Part shown: positions 1 through 11,600 of the stretch, piece after piece | How the letters are laid out: each line of letters opens with the position of its first letter | Position numbering within the stretch: the stretch's first letter is position 1 | NCBI GenBank assembly: GCA_001632425.1 | Contig: KV425583.1 | Span: 193,781 to 257,780, forward strand | Direction of reading: 5' to 3' | DNA: 64,000 nt | From: Neolentinus lepideus HHB14362 ss-1 | Lineage: Eukaryota > Basidiomycota > Agaricomycetes > Gloeophyllales > Gloeophyllaceae | Position numbers and translations under genes: made by a program | The notes under the pieces: generated by a model | What the model was told of the DNA's origin: nothing | The model's database searches: none | Seen by the model: the letters and a program-made list of their open reading frames with translations, nothing else

Positions 1-1866
1 ATCCTGGTTGTTACAGTCGGGTTGCCTGCTCGAGGAAAGACACACATCTCCAGAGCGCTCGAGCGGTACCTCCGATGGGCGGGTATCAAGACCCAAGTCA
101 TATCTTTGGGCGATTATCGCCGTAAGGTGATAGGAGGCGCCCAGAAGCTTCCGCCTGATTACTTCACCTTGGGTTGGTCTTCAGTGACAGAGCGTAGGTG
201 CTCGTTGTATTGATGAAAACGTAGGCGAGAAGAGCCCCGAGACGATGGCTTTGAGGAAATCAGTTGCAGACGGATGCGAGCAGATCATCTGGAACTTCTT
301 CGACAGCGGTGGGCAAGTTGTAATATATGACGCCAACAACGGTACTCGAGAGGCAAGACAGAAGCTCGCGGAGAAGTTCGACAAGGCAGGCATCCATGTC
401 ATCATGATGGGTGTGTTCTGCCCCTCAGCATATATTCAAAGTCTAACTCTCCTCAGAGTCTGTTTGCGACAACGTGAAAGTCATTGAACGGAACATCCGC
501 AGTGTAAAGATCTCATCTCCTGATGTACTTGTCCTTCGCTTGAATGCCAGTGCTTAACCCCTAACATTGTCATAAATAGTACAAAGGGTGGAATCCAGAC
601 AAGGCAGTCGAAGATTACTGGGGTCGTATCCGAGACCACGAGAAATACTATGAACCAGTGGAGGAGACAACTTGGCCGTTCATTCGAATAATCAATGTCG
701 GTCTTCATTTATAGTTCACGAACTAGATCACTTATACCTTTCCACCTCAGGTCGGCGAGAAAATTATGGTCAACGTGAGTTACTTGCAATATTACAAACC
801 ATCCCTTTCGTTGAGAACATATTCACAGGATATTCGTGGTTATGTCCAAGTAAGTCTCGGTTTATCGCTGACCGACTTTGTTCATGCGCTACCGCCAGTC
901 ACGAATCGTCTTCTTTCTCATGAACATCCACAACCGATACCGTAGAATCTACTTTGCTCGAGTGAGTGATCTCCATCCCTTCCTGTACTCGAGTCCGTTT
1001 GACAACACCAATAAAACAGTCTGGCCAATCTCTCATTGAACACTCCTACAAAGCCGACTCTGACCTCTCCCCAAGTGGATGGGAATATGCCGAGCGGCTC
1101 AAAGAGTTCGTCATGGCCCGACGCAAGAAATCGGTCGTCGAGAAACCAGGCAGCAGTCGTCGCCTAGTTGTAAGTACCACCCATCCTCCCCTACATCCCC
1201 CACTATATCCCTCAGCATGGAACTTCATTCCATGTAGGTTTGGACATCTGCCCGTCGCCGCTCGCACCATACCGCCTGGCCGTTCCTGACCGCCGACGTC
1301 GCCAAGGACGTGAAAGTGGTCGAAAAGCCACAGATGTCCGAGATCAACCCTGGTGTGTGGGACGGCTTGGCGCCGGACCAGGTGAAGAAATACTACCCTG
1401 ACGAGTGGGAACGATTCGTAAAGGACCCGTATGCGTACCGCGCGCCGAGGGCGGAGAGTTATCACGATCTCTGCGGTGCGTCGCTCCATTCTTTTTCAAC
1501 TTTGCTATCAAATATGATATTGACTTTTGAACAGTCCGCCTCGAACCAATTCTGGTCGAGCTCGAACGCGAGCAGGAAGACCTTCTCATCATAGGACACG
1601 CATCCGTCATCCGCTGCCTCCTCGCTTACCTCATCGGCCTACCGGCCTCCGAGATTCCCGCTATCGAGGTCGCGCGCGGTGACCTCCTCGAAGTCGTGCC
1701 CACCAGCTACGGCGTGCACAGCCAGGCGTTCCACTTCTGGGACGGCCCGGGAAGGAATTTTGGTGATGAGCCTGGCGAGCCTGGCAAGGATGAGAATAAT
1801 TTCTATGAGAATTATGCGGAGGACACTAAAGGGAAGAGGAAGATTGGGTATGAGAGCGAGAACTAA
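1..1866 (+). CDS. PFK26: 6-phosphofructo-2-kinase, PFK26-like (5' end outside window)
   Basis: Makes fructose-2,6-bisphosphate, the cytosolic activator of phosphofructokinase. The window opens inside the coding region, and the frame is open from base 1. The Walker A motif GLPARGKT lies at 19-42, followed by an RYLRW...YRRK block typical of the PFKFB kinase domain. Later exons give the DANNGTREAR segment (about 325-360), the NPDKAVEDYWGRI segment (about 590-630) and a C-terminal phosphoglycerate-mutase-like domain ending in a GHASVIRCL motif (1594-1620). At the start of that domain the exon joined at 1019-1020 reads YFARSGQSL, so the usual RHG catalytic histidine is a serine, as in yeast Pfk26. 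That predicts kinase without phosphatase activity. About nine short introns; the first is near 173-224. The next gene is convergent. Confidence 0.93.
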
Positions 1867-2226
1867 ATCCGAATGAATATAGGGAGGTGGCGATAAGCAA
1901 TACATCGGATCAATCCTCTGCGACGTATGATAGTATCTGTGATTGAGTCTGTAATCCTATCAATGTCATTTTTACCTACAAGTCAATTCGGTCAGACGAC
2001 TTGCCTTCAGTTGTACTTAGTCTGCCTGCAGTCCGGCGCTGCTTGTCTGCTGGGAAAATGCCATACAGTCGGAACGCGCCGTAGCAGCATAGAGCAATAT
2101 CGCCATATGTGATCAATATTAATCGATAATCCTCGGGCCCGCGAAAACGGGATGTGTAATCCAAAAAACCAAGACAGCTAAAAGTACCGGTAGAAACACA
2201 AGTATACTACCACCCCCAGTTGCATT
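1867..2226. other. Convergent intergenic gap, 360 bp
   Basis: Lies between two convergent stop codons. It should hold both 3' ends. I see no ORF with coding character and no repeat. Confidence 0.6.
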
Positions 2227-4299
2227 TTAATCCTCCTCCTCGTCCGCATCATCCCCATCTCCACCAACACTCCCCATCGTCAGCGCCACCGGCTCTTGAG
2301 CATCCAAATCCCTCTCCAGATCCAGATCATCCTCCCCATCGCCAGCCTCCCCGGCCACAATTCTCAGTCTCTGCACCTCCTCCCTCAGCTTGTTAATCTC
2401 CTCGTCCCGCCTTTCCACCCGACCCTTCAGCTTCCGAATATAATCGTTACCGCACAAGAGAAGCTGAAGTTTGCTGACGGCCTTGTTCGGGCCGTCGCCC
2501 TTCGGTGGCCCACGGGGAGGCATGGACCCAGGAAGCATGGACTCTGAGCTGAGCGTATCGCTGGAAGGCATGGGGATAGGGGGCAAGAGCATGCGCAGAT
2601 CATTGTACGCTGCTTTAATTTGGTCTCGGCGGGCTTGCTCAGCAGCTTTGTGCGAGGTCTTTCGGCCTGGGACAACGGGCTGAGACGATGACATGGTGGA
2701 AGCCATCGCAAGTGAAGACGAGCCCCCCGCTAGCGATACATAGCGAGTATAATGAACCTGGCACGCGATTCAAATTACTAGTAGCTTACCTGGTAAGATA
2801 GGCTTCAGACTCGGGCTCTGACGCACAGCTGCCTCATTCTTAGCGTCCTTACTGGACACACTTTTACTATAACTCCTCGTCTTCGTACTCTTCTGCCTTG
2901 TCTCATTCTTCGACTGACTCGAAGGTGGCGGCGTCAGCCCGCTATTGAGACCCATATTCGCGATACCCATGATGCCACCAGGCGTCGCAGGCATTAAATT
3001 TGGCGGAACATTCGAGGGCGTGGGGACGGTAGGCGAGGTGGCTTGCGAGGGTGGCGCGGGAGGAGGCATCGATAGATCCACAGGCGACGGTGTATCCCCG
3101 ACGATCTCGGTCACGATGCTCCCTCCCCGTTTGCGCCTGCCCGTGAGTACGGGCGTGGAGCTAGCACTCTTAGTTCCACGAGATACTGATGCCTTGCTCG
3201 GAAGCGGTGCCATAGGTCTCGCATCGAGCGGCGACTGTCTCTTTCGCGATGGCTTGTTGGACGTCTCGTCGCCGCTGTTCGAAGCCGAGCGTTTATTGTG
3301 CACAGGAAAAAATGTGGACAGCCGGGATGGCCCTTCTTGAGGTGAGAAGTATGGGCCCGAGATAGGTGGTAGATCAAGTTCCATATCAACTGGGGAAGAC
3401 AAGGGTATACGCGATATGTCGAAGACGAGGTCTGGAGGAGCGGAGCGGACTGTGGTGGGATTATATTGGGATGCATGGTGGTGAGGAGAATAAGCCGGCG
3501 AAGAATCTGGGGGCGGATGTGATCCGCCGCTTTGTTGTTGTTGATCGCGGCGGGCATGGTATTCTCGCTGCTGAAAGACGTCTATTGGAGAAACAAAGTC
3601 CGCACTAGGCTGTGGTCTTAACTCTCCTGATGACACTGGTAAACGTCAGGCAGTGATAAGGAAAAAGATAGAGGAGAGCATACTAGGAGTAGGGAGACCG
3701 TGATAAGACTGCGAGTCTCTTGGTGGCTCGATAGAGCTATTGACGGCACCCTGACCATTGATAAGTTCCAACTAAGAGAGATCATGAGTACCTTGTGTCT
3801 AGCCAAGGAAATTACAAAATGAGGAGAGATTTGAGCATCGCATAATAGTGGCAAGATCTGTCGTGCGAGTCTATCTCGAGCCCCTAAGCGCGCGAGACGA
3901 CAAGCGCGCTGCGGGGCCGAGCAAACTACACGGGACATCTTCATCGAGTGATATGTAAACCGTACTCACCTGCTGTTGGAAAATCTGGTTCTGGAGCTGC
4001 TGGAGCTGCTGGAGTTTGGCCATGCGCAACTGCTGCTCTAGGACCATTTGCTCGGGGCTAGTCGTCTGCGCCATCCTGCTCTGCCCCTGTCCACTCTCAA
4101 TTCCCGGCATTCCCATCATACTTGCCAAGTCGCCTGAGCTGAACAAATTCATGTTCCCAGCTTGACCCGAAGAAGAGTGGAAAGAAGGCATCATCATGGC
4201 CTGATTAAATACATTCTGGGAAGAGTCGGGGGATGGGCGACGGTCAGAGTGTTCCGTGCCAAAGAATGACGAGAGGTGGTCATGAGTAGAATGATCCAT
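2227..4299 (-). CDS. bHLH-leucine zipper transcription factor
   Basis: Predicted nuclear DNA-binding regulator. Four exons join in frame: 4299-3970, 3771-3684, 3635-2790 and 2729-2227. The N-terminal part is rich in S, Q and M (LQQLQQLQNQIFQQQ), and the middle is Ser/Pro-rich and disordered, with KRK/KRR patches. The last exon carries the basic region HKAAEQARRDQIK, whose H, E and R residues are those of E-box-binding class B proteins, then helix 1 (NDLRMLLPP), a long loop of about 40 residues, helix 2 (AVSKLQLLLCGNDYIRKL) and a heptad-like tail (EINKLREEVQRLR). The protein ends in an Asp/Glu-rich stretch. The long loop recalls Pho4/NUC-1-type factors, but I cannot assign an orthologue. The start at 4299 is the first ATG of the open frame. 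Confidence 0.85.
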
Positions 4300-5147
4300 T
4301 CATAGACAGAGTAGAAAGAGGGTAAAGTAGTGCCAGCCGGGAATTTTGCGAGAGCGGAGGAGAGAGAACTGCCTTCATAAGATCTATTAGAAGAAGGCTC
4401 TCCCCGGCAACTCGACCCGGCACCGATATAGCACATCGCCCGGGGACTAAGCAGGAGCCTGCACAGGATCCTTGATGGGAACCCAAGACGCTACTCCTGC
4501 TCTTGAAAACTAATGAAATCAGGCGGATTCCATTAACGCCTCAGACATCCCGAGCATTGAGCGCTTGCAGACAAAGAGTAAAAGAGGTGTCAAGCGGAGA
4601 AGAGTCCAGCTACTACTATTTACTACTAATTATTAATATTTAATTTACAGTACGCAATAAAATCTATGTGCTTCTGTTTCTTTGTACAGTTGCACAGTGC
4701 CATTGACATTTGAAAAGTGTTCTGGGTATAAGTTGCATTCAGATCTCCGATGTCAAATTTTTTTCTGATTCCGTCACAGTGGATGGGACCCTGTGTACTA
4801 AACCAAACTTCCGCAGACTCGGATTTTCTACTGCAAGCGGAGACCGTACGGAACTGCGAGAGTCGGCGGTGAACGGTCAGAGTGAATACCTAAATCAAGG
4901 TCATAGTTGTAGCAAACGATCCAGTTTCGGGGTCTGTACCTATACCGAGACGATTTCCGGTTAACCCTAGTGGCGCTCGTTTCGAACGTTCGACGGGTCC
5001 ACACGAGAACGGCTACAGATTACCCAGCGGATATCCGCAGAATGTTCGATTACTAGTAGCACAAAACCTATATAGATACACTAGATGCCTCCAGAGATGA
5101 GTAAAATAGGACACATCGAGACGGCCAAGGTACAAAAAAAAATAAGA
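4300..5147. other. Upstream region of the bHLH gene, no gene seen
   Basis: 848 bp between the bHLH start and the stop of the next minus-strand gene. It has a strongly AT-rich stretch near 4614-4655. Open frames here look random. It probably contains the bHLH promoter and the 3' end of the Aly/REF gene. Confidence 0.5.
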
Positions 5148-6090
5148 TCATGCTTCAGCAGCTGCACGATAGTCGTCCATCTCCTTGTCGAGATCCGCTA
5201 CAGTTTTGGGTGCAAGCCGTTTGTTGACTCGTCTTGCACCCTTCTTGACGCGCTTCCGTACGGGCATCACTGCGCGGATAGCGTTGTTGGCGTTAGCAAC
5301 AACAGGCCGTGGTCGGCTGAGGAAGGCCATCAGATGAGTATACTAGAGTAAATAGATTTCTGGTCCAGCTTACGGTGCAGTGCGAGCGGCAGGTAATACG
5401 GGCCCGGTCAAAGCGGCTCCGCCTAATCTTTGAAGAAGAGAGCGGGGCTGCACGGGTGCCTGGGCAGCAGGCTTAGCGGCCGACGACGGCGGCACACCGT
5501 CCACCACAATCTCAATCTTGATTGGACGTTCTATAAGAACACGTATTTATCAGATTACTTTCCCATTCATTCATGTGCTTGATTATTGCCGGTTTCCCAA
5601 GACCAAACCCAACACTCACTTCCATCCACAATTTTATTATGATATTTGCTCCGCGCCACCGCAGCATCCGCTGTGCGCTGGAACGACACGACCGCCACGC
5701 CCTTCGACCGCCCCTGCGAATTGTACACAAGTAGGACGTCCTTCAGCGGCCCGACGGTCTTCTGGAAGAGTTCCTGAATAAGAAACGCCACACCAGACAA
5801 CAGACCGATGATTAGCCCTGCGCTAGGTCAGACCTGCAGCCTACCCGAACCTCCACCTCTTTCTCGCTGACGTCCATGGGTAGGTTACTGATGAGGATCC
5901 TGCTTCCTGGCTGCACTTGCGCCTTGGCGGCAGGCCCAGTGGCTGGGCGCCCGCCGGGTTGAGCATTTGGTCCGGCGTTGTTGGGTCGCCAGGCTGGCGG
6001 TACGTGGTTAGCTGGGTTTCCGAGAATGCCAGCTTTGGGACTGTGGTAGTTGTTGTATCGAGGAGGTACTGCCCGTACAGGTGCGTGCAT
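5148..6090 (-). CDS. YRA1: Aly/REF-type mRNA export adaptor (Yra1/Mlo3-like)
   Basis: RNA-binding adaptor of the TREX complex that hands spliced mRNP to the export receptor in the nucleus. Exons translate to an Ala/Pro/Gly-rich N-terminus, then an RRM: RNP2-like RILISNLP (about 5890-5915), a DVSEKEVEV helix, LKDVLLVYNSQGRSKGVAVV with the RNP1-like segment, and the typical REF extension PIKIEIVVDG (about 5500-5530). A basic linker (RKRVKKGARRVNKR) follows, and the protein ends in KTVADLDKEMDDYRAAAEA, the C-terminal helix of REF proteins. The start MHAPVRAV is the first ATG. I could not find the usual N-terminal UAP56-binding motif, so a short upstream exon may be missing. The left end of the mobile island lies about 190 bp upstream. 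Confidence 0.85.
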
Positions 6091-6338
6091 GTTGAGACTA
6101 GTAAGTTCCGGTAAATTGTAAGCAGTAAATGATCAGTTAAGTCGGGTAGATTGATATCTTGAAGTCCTATGTTTCCTGGACGGGCTATAGCATACAAAAG
6201 AGGTCCAAGACAACAAGAAACGTGCAGCGTGCAGTGCAAGACAAGGCGAGATTCGAAGGATCGTTGCGGCATGTTGCGGCCCACATCAGCAATTTGTCGG
6301 GCCGTCTTTCGGCTCCTTATTTGGTCCTGGCTGATCCG

Positions 6339-6535
6339 GTAAGAAGCGTAAGATAGAGATAAGATCAGATAAGACCGTAAGACCGCCTAAGTCCATTAAG
6401 TCGATGATTCCTAAGACACACCTAAGACATGCATTAAGAAGCAATTAAGAGAACTAAGAAGTTAAGGCAGGACTAAGAAATTAAGGCAGGACTAAGAAAT
6501 CTTAAGACAGGACTAAGATATCCTTAAGTCAATAA
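6339..6535. repeat. Left TAAG-rich array
   Basis: About 200 bp packed with TAAG-centred words (GTAAGA, CTAAGAC, TTAAGAA), including a near-exact direct repeat, TTAAGGCAGGACTAAGAAAT, at about 6463-6502. It resembles the interior of the array at 19.2-19.8 kb. Clustered subterminal motifs of this sort are often transposase-binding sites; that role is inferred. Confidence 0.7.
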
Positions 6536-6689
6536 GTCCTTCATTGTGAAGCAGCAATTTGTGCCCAACATGGCAAGTCAGTTCTTGCCCAGATTGCTAT
6601 CATACCTGCAATGCCGAATATCGACAGTGCATCTACCACCAAACTTTTGTATTTTCATTCCATAGAGCAGACTTTCATTGAATTATACT

Positions 6690-8150
6690 TGATGAAGTTA
6701 GAGGACCTTTAGTCGCAAGATGCATTATCCCGACCCCATCCTCCTCCTCCTCCTCCTCCTCCTCCTCCACGGCTCCGACCACGATCATGGTAGCTGCCAC
6801 CGAAGCAAGGAAACCCGTGAGCGACGGTTTCCAGTCAGGAATAAGTCTCCTGGTTGGCCTCGGGCAGGAGCTCGATGAGGTCCCGAATGATGTTGCAATT
6901 GCCGCGTTCGAAGAAGGCGGTCGAGACAACAGTCATCAAAAGGTTCGGGTATAGACGATGACGGTTGCGTAGCTGCAATGCTCGCTGGCATGTAAGGCCG
7001 TGAAGAGGGTGGCGGCGGAAGCGTGAATAGATCACTCGTGGCAGAGGACGATGCACGTGAAGACGATGGCGGAGGGGCCAGGATAGGAAGAGGAGATTTA
7101 CTCGATTCATTGGCACATTCCGTTACCCGCAAGGCCAGTACGACCTATCCGGGGGCACGTAGTCGTCTATATCAGAAGGCAGGTCGTAGTTAACGAATAG
7201 TTAACGAAATGCGTGCGGATATCGAGGCCATGAGCAGTAACGGCAGTTGCAAAGACAGGGGTACGACCAGCTCGGAAAGTCTGCAGTGCCATTTTCAGCG
7301 CGCGCTAGGTACGATCACCGTGAACGGAAGTCGGAGGGAGGCTGTTGGCCATCAGGAAGTCCGACAGCATGTCTGCCATCCTCTTAGTCTCGACGAACAC
7401 CAAGGTCCAAGAACGGTATGCGAACTTGTTAGTTTCCTCGTGAATTTGGGGCATAAGCTCACGGGTTGGCGCCAGGGTAAAGGCCGTAGGGTAGGCCTTG
7501 CAATGAGGGCTGTATCCAGTGATCTGAAGGTCATGTGGAGGTGGATGAGGACTTGAAGTGAAAGACGCAGACAGGATCAGGAACAAAAGCCCTCCGGATT
7601 TTCCGGAACTACAAATATGCGTTAGCAACTCCACTCTGCGATATAATTGCTTGTGCATACCTGAGCACAAGCCATCAAATCTCTGCCCGTCGCAACGATA
7701 GGAACCAAGTATTTCTGGACAGGAGTCCGGCTCGCCAAAGAGCTCCTTCTCCATGCGCATTCCTCCCTCCTACGTATTTACCATCTTTCCTCACTCCGAA
7801 ACTGAAAGTCTTGCGCTGCTCACTTTTGTATCCACCATCGGGAGAATGGTCGTCTAGTCCTCTAAGGCGGCCGCGCGGTGATCGAAATCCACCACCACGT
7901 CTTCCTCTATCGTATCTGCCTCTGCCTCCTTCGTATCTGCCACGGACGGAGGGTGTAGATGAACGAGAGTCCTTCCACCCGATCCTATAATGGATTAACT
8001 TCAGCTCAGCGTCCGAGAGAGAAGGGGCCAACCCTGACATACGTGTCAGCCATCGAGTGAGAAGAAGGAACCCACTGTTGATCTCTCATACAAGGAGGAA
8101 CATAAGCTGTTTTAGCAAAACCCAGAGAAGCTACAGCACCGTCAGTGTGT
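6690..8150 (-). pseudogene. DED1: DED1-type DEAD-box RNA helicase fragment
   Basis: Reading the minus strand from 8150 gives an AYVPP(C)MR segment like the AYVPPHLR motif of Ded1, then an RGG-rich stretch (8000-7850), a DGKYV/RN block, the Q-motif region ([21 protein letters not shown], 7733-7671, one residue above this length trimmed), a damaged motif I (SGKSGG), motif Ia (PTRELMPQIHEE) and then, directly after KFAYRSW, the motif IV block (TLVFVETKRMADMLSDFL). Motif V appears as ATAVTAHGLDIR near 7240-7205 and a last block reads TAFFERGN...RDLIELL. Motifs II (DEAD) and III (SAT) and motif VI are missing, and blocks sit in different frames. It cannot encode a helicase. It lies in the same orientation as the transposon gene, just beyond its stop, so capture by the element is possible. 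Confidence 0.85.
6739..6768. repeat. CTC/GGA trinucleotide microsatellite
   Basis: About ten copies of TCC/GGA. On the minus strand it would encode Gly or Glu runs at the degenerate 3' end of the helicase fragment, matching the Gly-rich tail of Ded1 proteins. Confidence 0.9.
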
Positions 8151-8212
8151 TGGCCACACTTGGCAATAAGGTCTACCAAATGACCTGGAGTCATTTTTGC
8201 ATGATGTGACAA

Positions 8213-8627
8213 GACATGTCACGTGTTCCTTTGTGGCCACAAACTCAAGATGACACAAAAACAAAAACTAAACCTTGTTGTATTGAGGAGAGCAAGAGTG
8301 GGGGAAAATGAGTGATAGTGAATACAATGGAGGTTCATCAACTTATAAGTCCAACAAACTACAGATGTGCAGTAGTACAATAAATGAAAGGAATGATAAG
8401 AAAAAGGTATATAAGTATCATATTTACTGGATGTACACTACGTGATTCCCCTTCAGGCAACTGACTGCTTGGGGCAAGTGCACCCACATCATATCAACGT
8501 TTGGCTGATTTCTTCAAAAGAAGTACAGTGAAACATGCAAAGTCCAGAAATTTTGAGATACTAAGAGTCCCAGAATTGTGGTTTTGAAAATTAGATTAAA
8601 CATGATATTTGAATGAGTAATATTCAT
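8213..8627. other. 3' flank of the Plavaka gene
   Basis: AT-rich, with no coding pattern. It contains CACTACGTGATTCC at about 8438, which starts like a CACTA-type terminus, but I found no matching inverted copy upstream of the Plavaka start. It probably includes the 3' untranslated region. Confidence 0.4.
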
Positions 8628-11600
8628 TTACATGGTTTGAAAATGCAACATTTCAAATGCATGATGGTCAGCATATTTGTTCACATAGAAAAAGTTATAC
8701 TCATCCAAGCTGTTTGCATTGCTGATGTGAGCATCCACTTTGTCTCTCCCAAACAGAGGAATTAGGTGTGCTGCACGAATTATGCGCTGTACAGGGACAA
8801 TGGACAAGGCATCTTTGCCTCTGCTGCGGCTCACAATCCACATGCCAGTGTCCTCATCTGGTTGCTGGGCTGTCCACTCGAACCAATGGACCAAGGCACA
8901 TTGGTACTGCTTGCCTTCAAAGATGAATGAAAAGAACATGAAGACCCTTGCTATGTCAAATGGTGGACGAAATGAGGATTTGTATGCCACCTCATGTTTG
9001 ATGAAGACACAATCAAACCGAGGTGCATTGTTACGCCAGCAAGAGGTTGCCCGGATGTGCTCTCGATGCATCCCCCTTATACCAGAAGGGTCACTTGGGG
9101 CATAGAATGTGGCAGCAGCTGACCTGTGGATAAATATAGGTCCATCGAATGTAGGGATTTCGCTGATAGGAGCACCCGAGCGTTTGATCTCATTGAACAA
9201 AAATTGCTCGAGGAGATGGTGGAAGGTGAGTTGATCTGACTCTTGGTCCTTGTAAGCAGGGATTTGGAAGTGCTGACGACAATGTTGCTTTGCTGTCATT
9301 GTGTCAGATTCTCAGTCCATAGAATAAAAGTGCAGACAACTACATACTGGACCTGGAGGCAAGCTTGATGCTAGCAGGAGCCTGAGGACTGTCAACAACT
9401 CCTTCATCATCATCCCCTGGCTCCTGACGAGTAAAAGCTCGTCTTTTGATCTTTTCTATCAGACTTGGTAAGAAAACAAGTAGTAAAAAAATAAGGGATA
9501 CACACTTATTGGTGATTTTGGCAACATGCCACACTCAACAAAATTGGCACGAGATGCAGCAATTTTATCCAAACGCTGGTTGGTTACCAACATTTGTCCA
9601 AGAGCCTGGAAGCGGTTGGAATGTCGATAGGGTTCTTTGACAGCTTTGATATGCTTGGACTCGGTTATTGATGAGCAGAGGCCATTAGGAGCCCCATAAG
9701 CCCAGATTGACTCCAAGTAGTGACGAAGGGAATGCTGACGAGGCAGTGAAAATTCGCTGGTGTCTACACCCTCCTCATGGAAGAAGACACGATACTTATG
9801 AAAGTCTTCCAGTGCTTTTTGCAGTTGATCGAGGCTCTCTGGTGTATGGACATTGCGACGCACGAGATAACTGAACTCGAGAAATGCACGGATGGCACGT
9901 ACAATTTCAAATGGCAAAAGAGCATCAATAGCAGGCAGATAAACCTATAATGACAACCCTGTAAGTTCTGATAACCATACCCATATCCACACAGTTCCCT
10001 TGAATTTGAAAAGCAGGTACGTACCTTCATCAGTGCTTTCGAGTCATCACCTGTCCATTGTTTGAAACCACGACCTTCAGGAAACCTCCTTAGCCCAGTA
10101 AAGGGTGGAACAGCTGCAATACTAAAGTTTGCAGTCAGTTCAGAGAAGCTACAATCAGAGAGTGTCTTACCGCCGGTCAATGTCAGCTAGAAGTGCTTCA
10201 CTGCGTGCTTTGCCATGTTCTACAGCCAGAAATGCCCCTACCCATTCAACCAAATGATCCTTAAATGTGCCTTTTATCAATTGATGCAGAATATCGGGAG
10301 AGAGCATCTCATGGATGTCGGCACGTGGGAAGTCATTTGTAAAGGGCTATAAAAGTGTATCAGTAATATCCTTAAACCAACTTGCTTGAGATAAAAGGAA
10401 TATCAGAGAAAAGATCAAAAAATTAAAGCAAAACAATGAATGCAGCCAATCATTTGAGGATATCAGCAATGCTAGCGATACTGTAAGTGAGTCGTACAAT
10501 CAAAGAGGCTTGGGCTGGCAAGGAATACCTATGCTGTCGACTCCACAGGCAGCTCATGATCTAGTGCATCGGGATTGGGAGGCACTGTCTGCCCGCACCA
10601 TCAGTGTGGGTGCCGAGTCTCTAGAAACAGCAGCTCCCATTCGATTGAGATGGCTGCCTTCTTCACCAGATCACCAGCCTCCACGCCCTACCCCACCCAT
10701 CACGTGTCATCCTCCGCTGTGTCTCCCTACCCACGCACGTGGAAGCCGTGTTCCGTTCAGCAGGGGTAGGTGGCCTTCATACAGTAGGCGTAGTTGTATC
10801 TGTACAGTAGGAGTAAAGGGTATCACATCCCCGGGTGCACCCCAACATCTAGGTGGGATCACTACTCCGCTTGGCCCTAACCCTTACCGAGCTATCTGCG
10901 TCAAGTTGTCCTGCACATTGGGAAGGGTGACCAATTAAACTGATTAAGTATTTGCCTTTCAGCATGTCCCGAAAGTACCCCCTCTCGGTGCTTTGAATAT
11001 CATGTGAGGATTGGAAGTGAGATCTATCATGACCGCCGCCACGCTGGCCCACGCATGGGCTGACACTAGGCCTGAGTACGGCTATCTTAGCATCTCGTCC
11101 TCGTAAAACTTGCTCTCCATGGACCAAAGACATATTAGCGCAGTCATCAATGTCCCCGCGACCGCGTGGAGACCCAAGCATCATGTCAAGCAGCCTGGGA
11201 TTGGAGATTCATATGAGGCTTACTGCCCAGACATTATCACGAGTGCGATCAAAAGCTTGGTGTATCCTGCCTTCCGGGGCACGCTACGCCTCGATTTCTT
11301 TGCGACAATGAATGTCTTTGCACCGGGGAAGAGCATTGTAGACATTGACACGGGAGTTGGTATTAGGATGCCGCACGATGTTCTCCTTGTGGGAGACGTA
11401 CGCCAGCGGTGATCAGATGCGAAATTTTGGCTAACTGGGATGCGCTAAGAGTCTGATGTCTGAATTCTTGGAAGCAGATTAAAAATCGCATAGAGAGGAG
11501 ACATGAGTTGAGGTGGGAGGCGACGATGATACAGGTGAGGCCGGGGTATTCAGATAATTGCTTGCAACGGATGACCTCGATGAAGAAACAGACAGCGATG

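Noticed and set aside
6690..8150. Functional DEAD-box helicase
   Set aside because: Motifs II, III and VI are missing and the recognisable blocks lie in different frames.
8438..8490. CACTA-type terminal repeat for the Plavaka element
   Set aside because: CACTACGTGATTCC has no inverted partner upstream of the Plavaka start that I can see.
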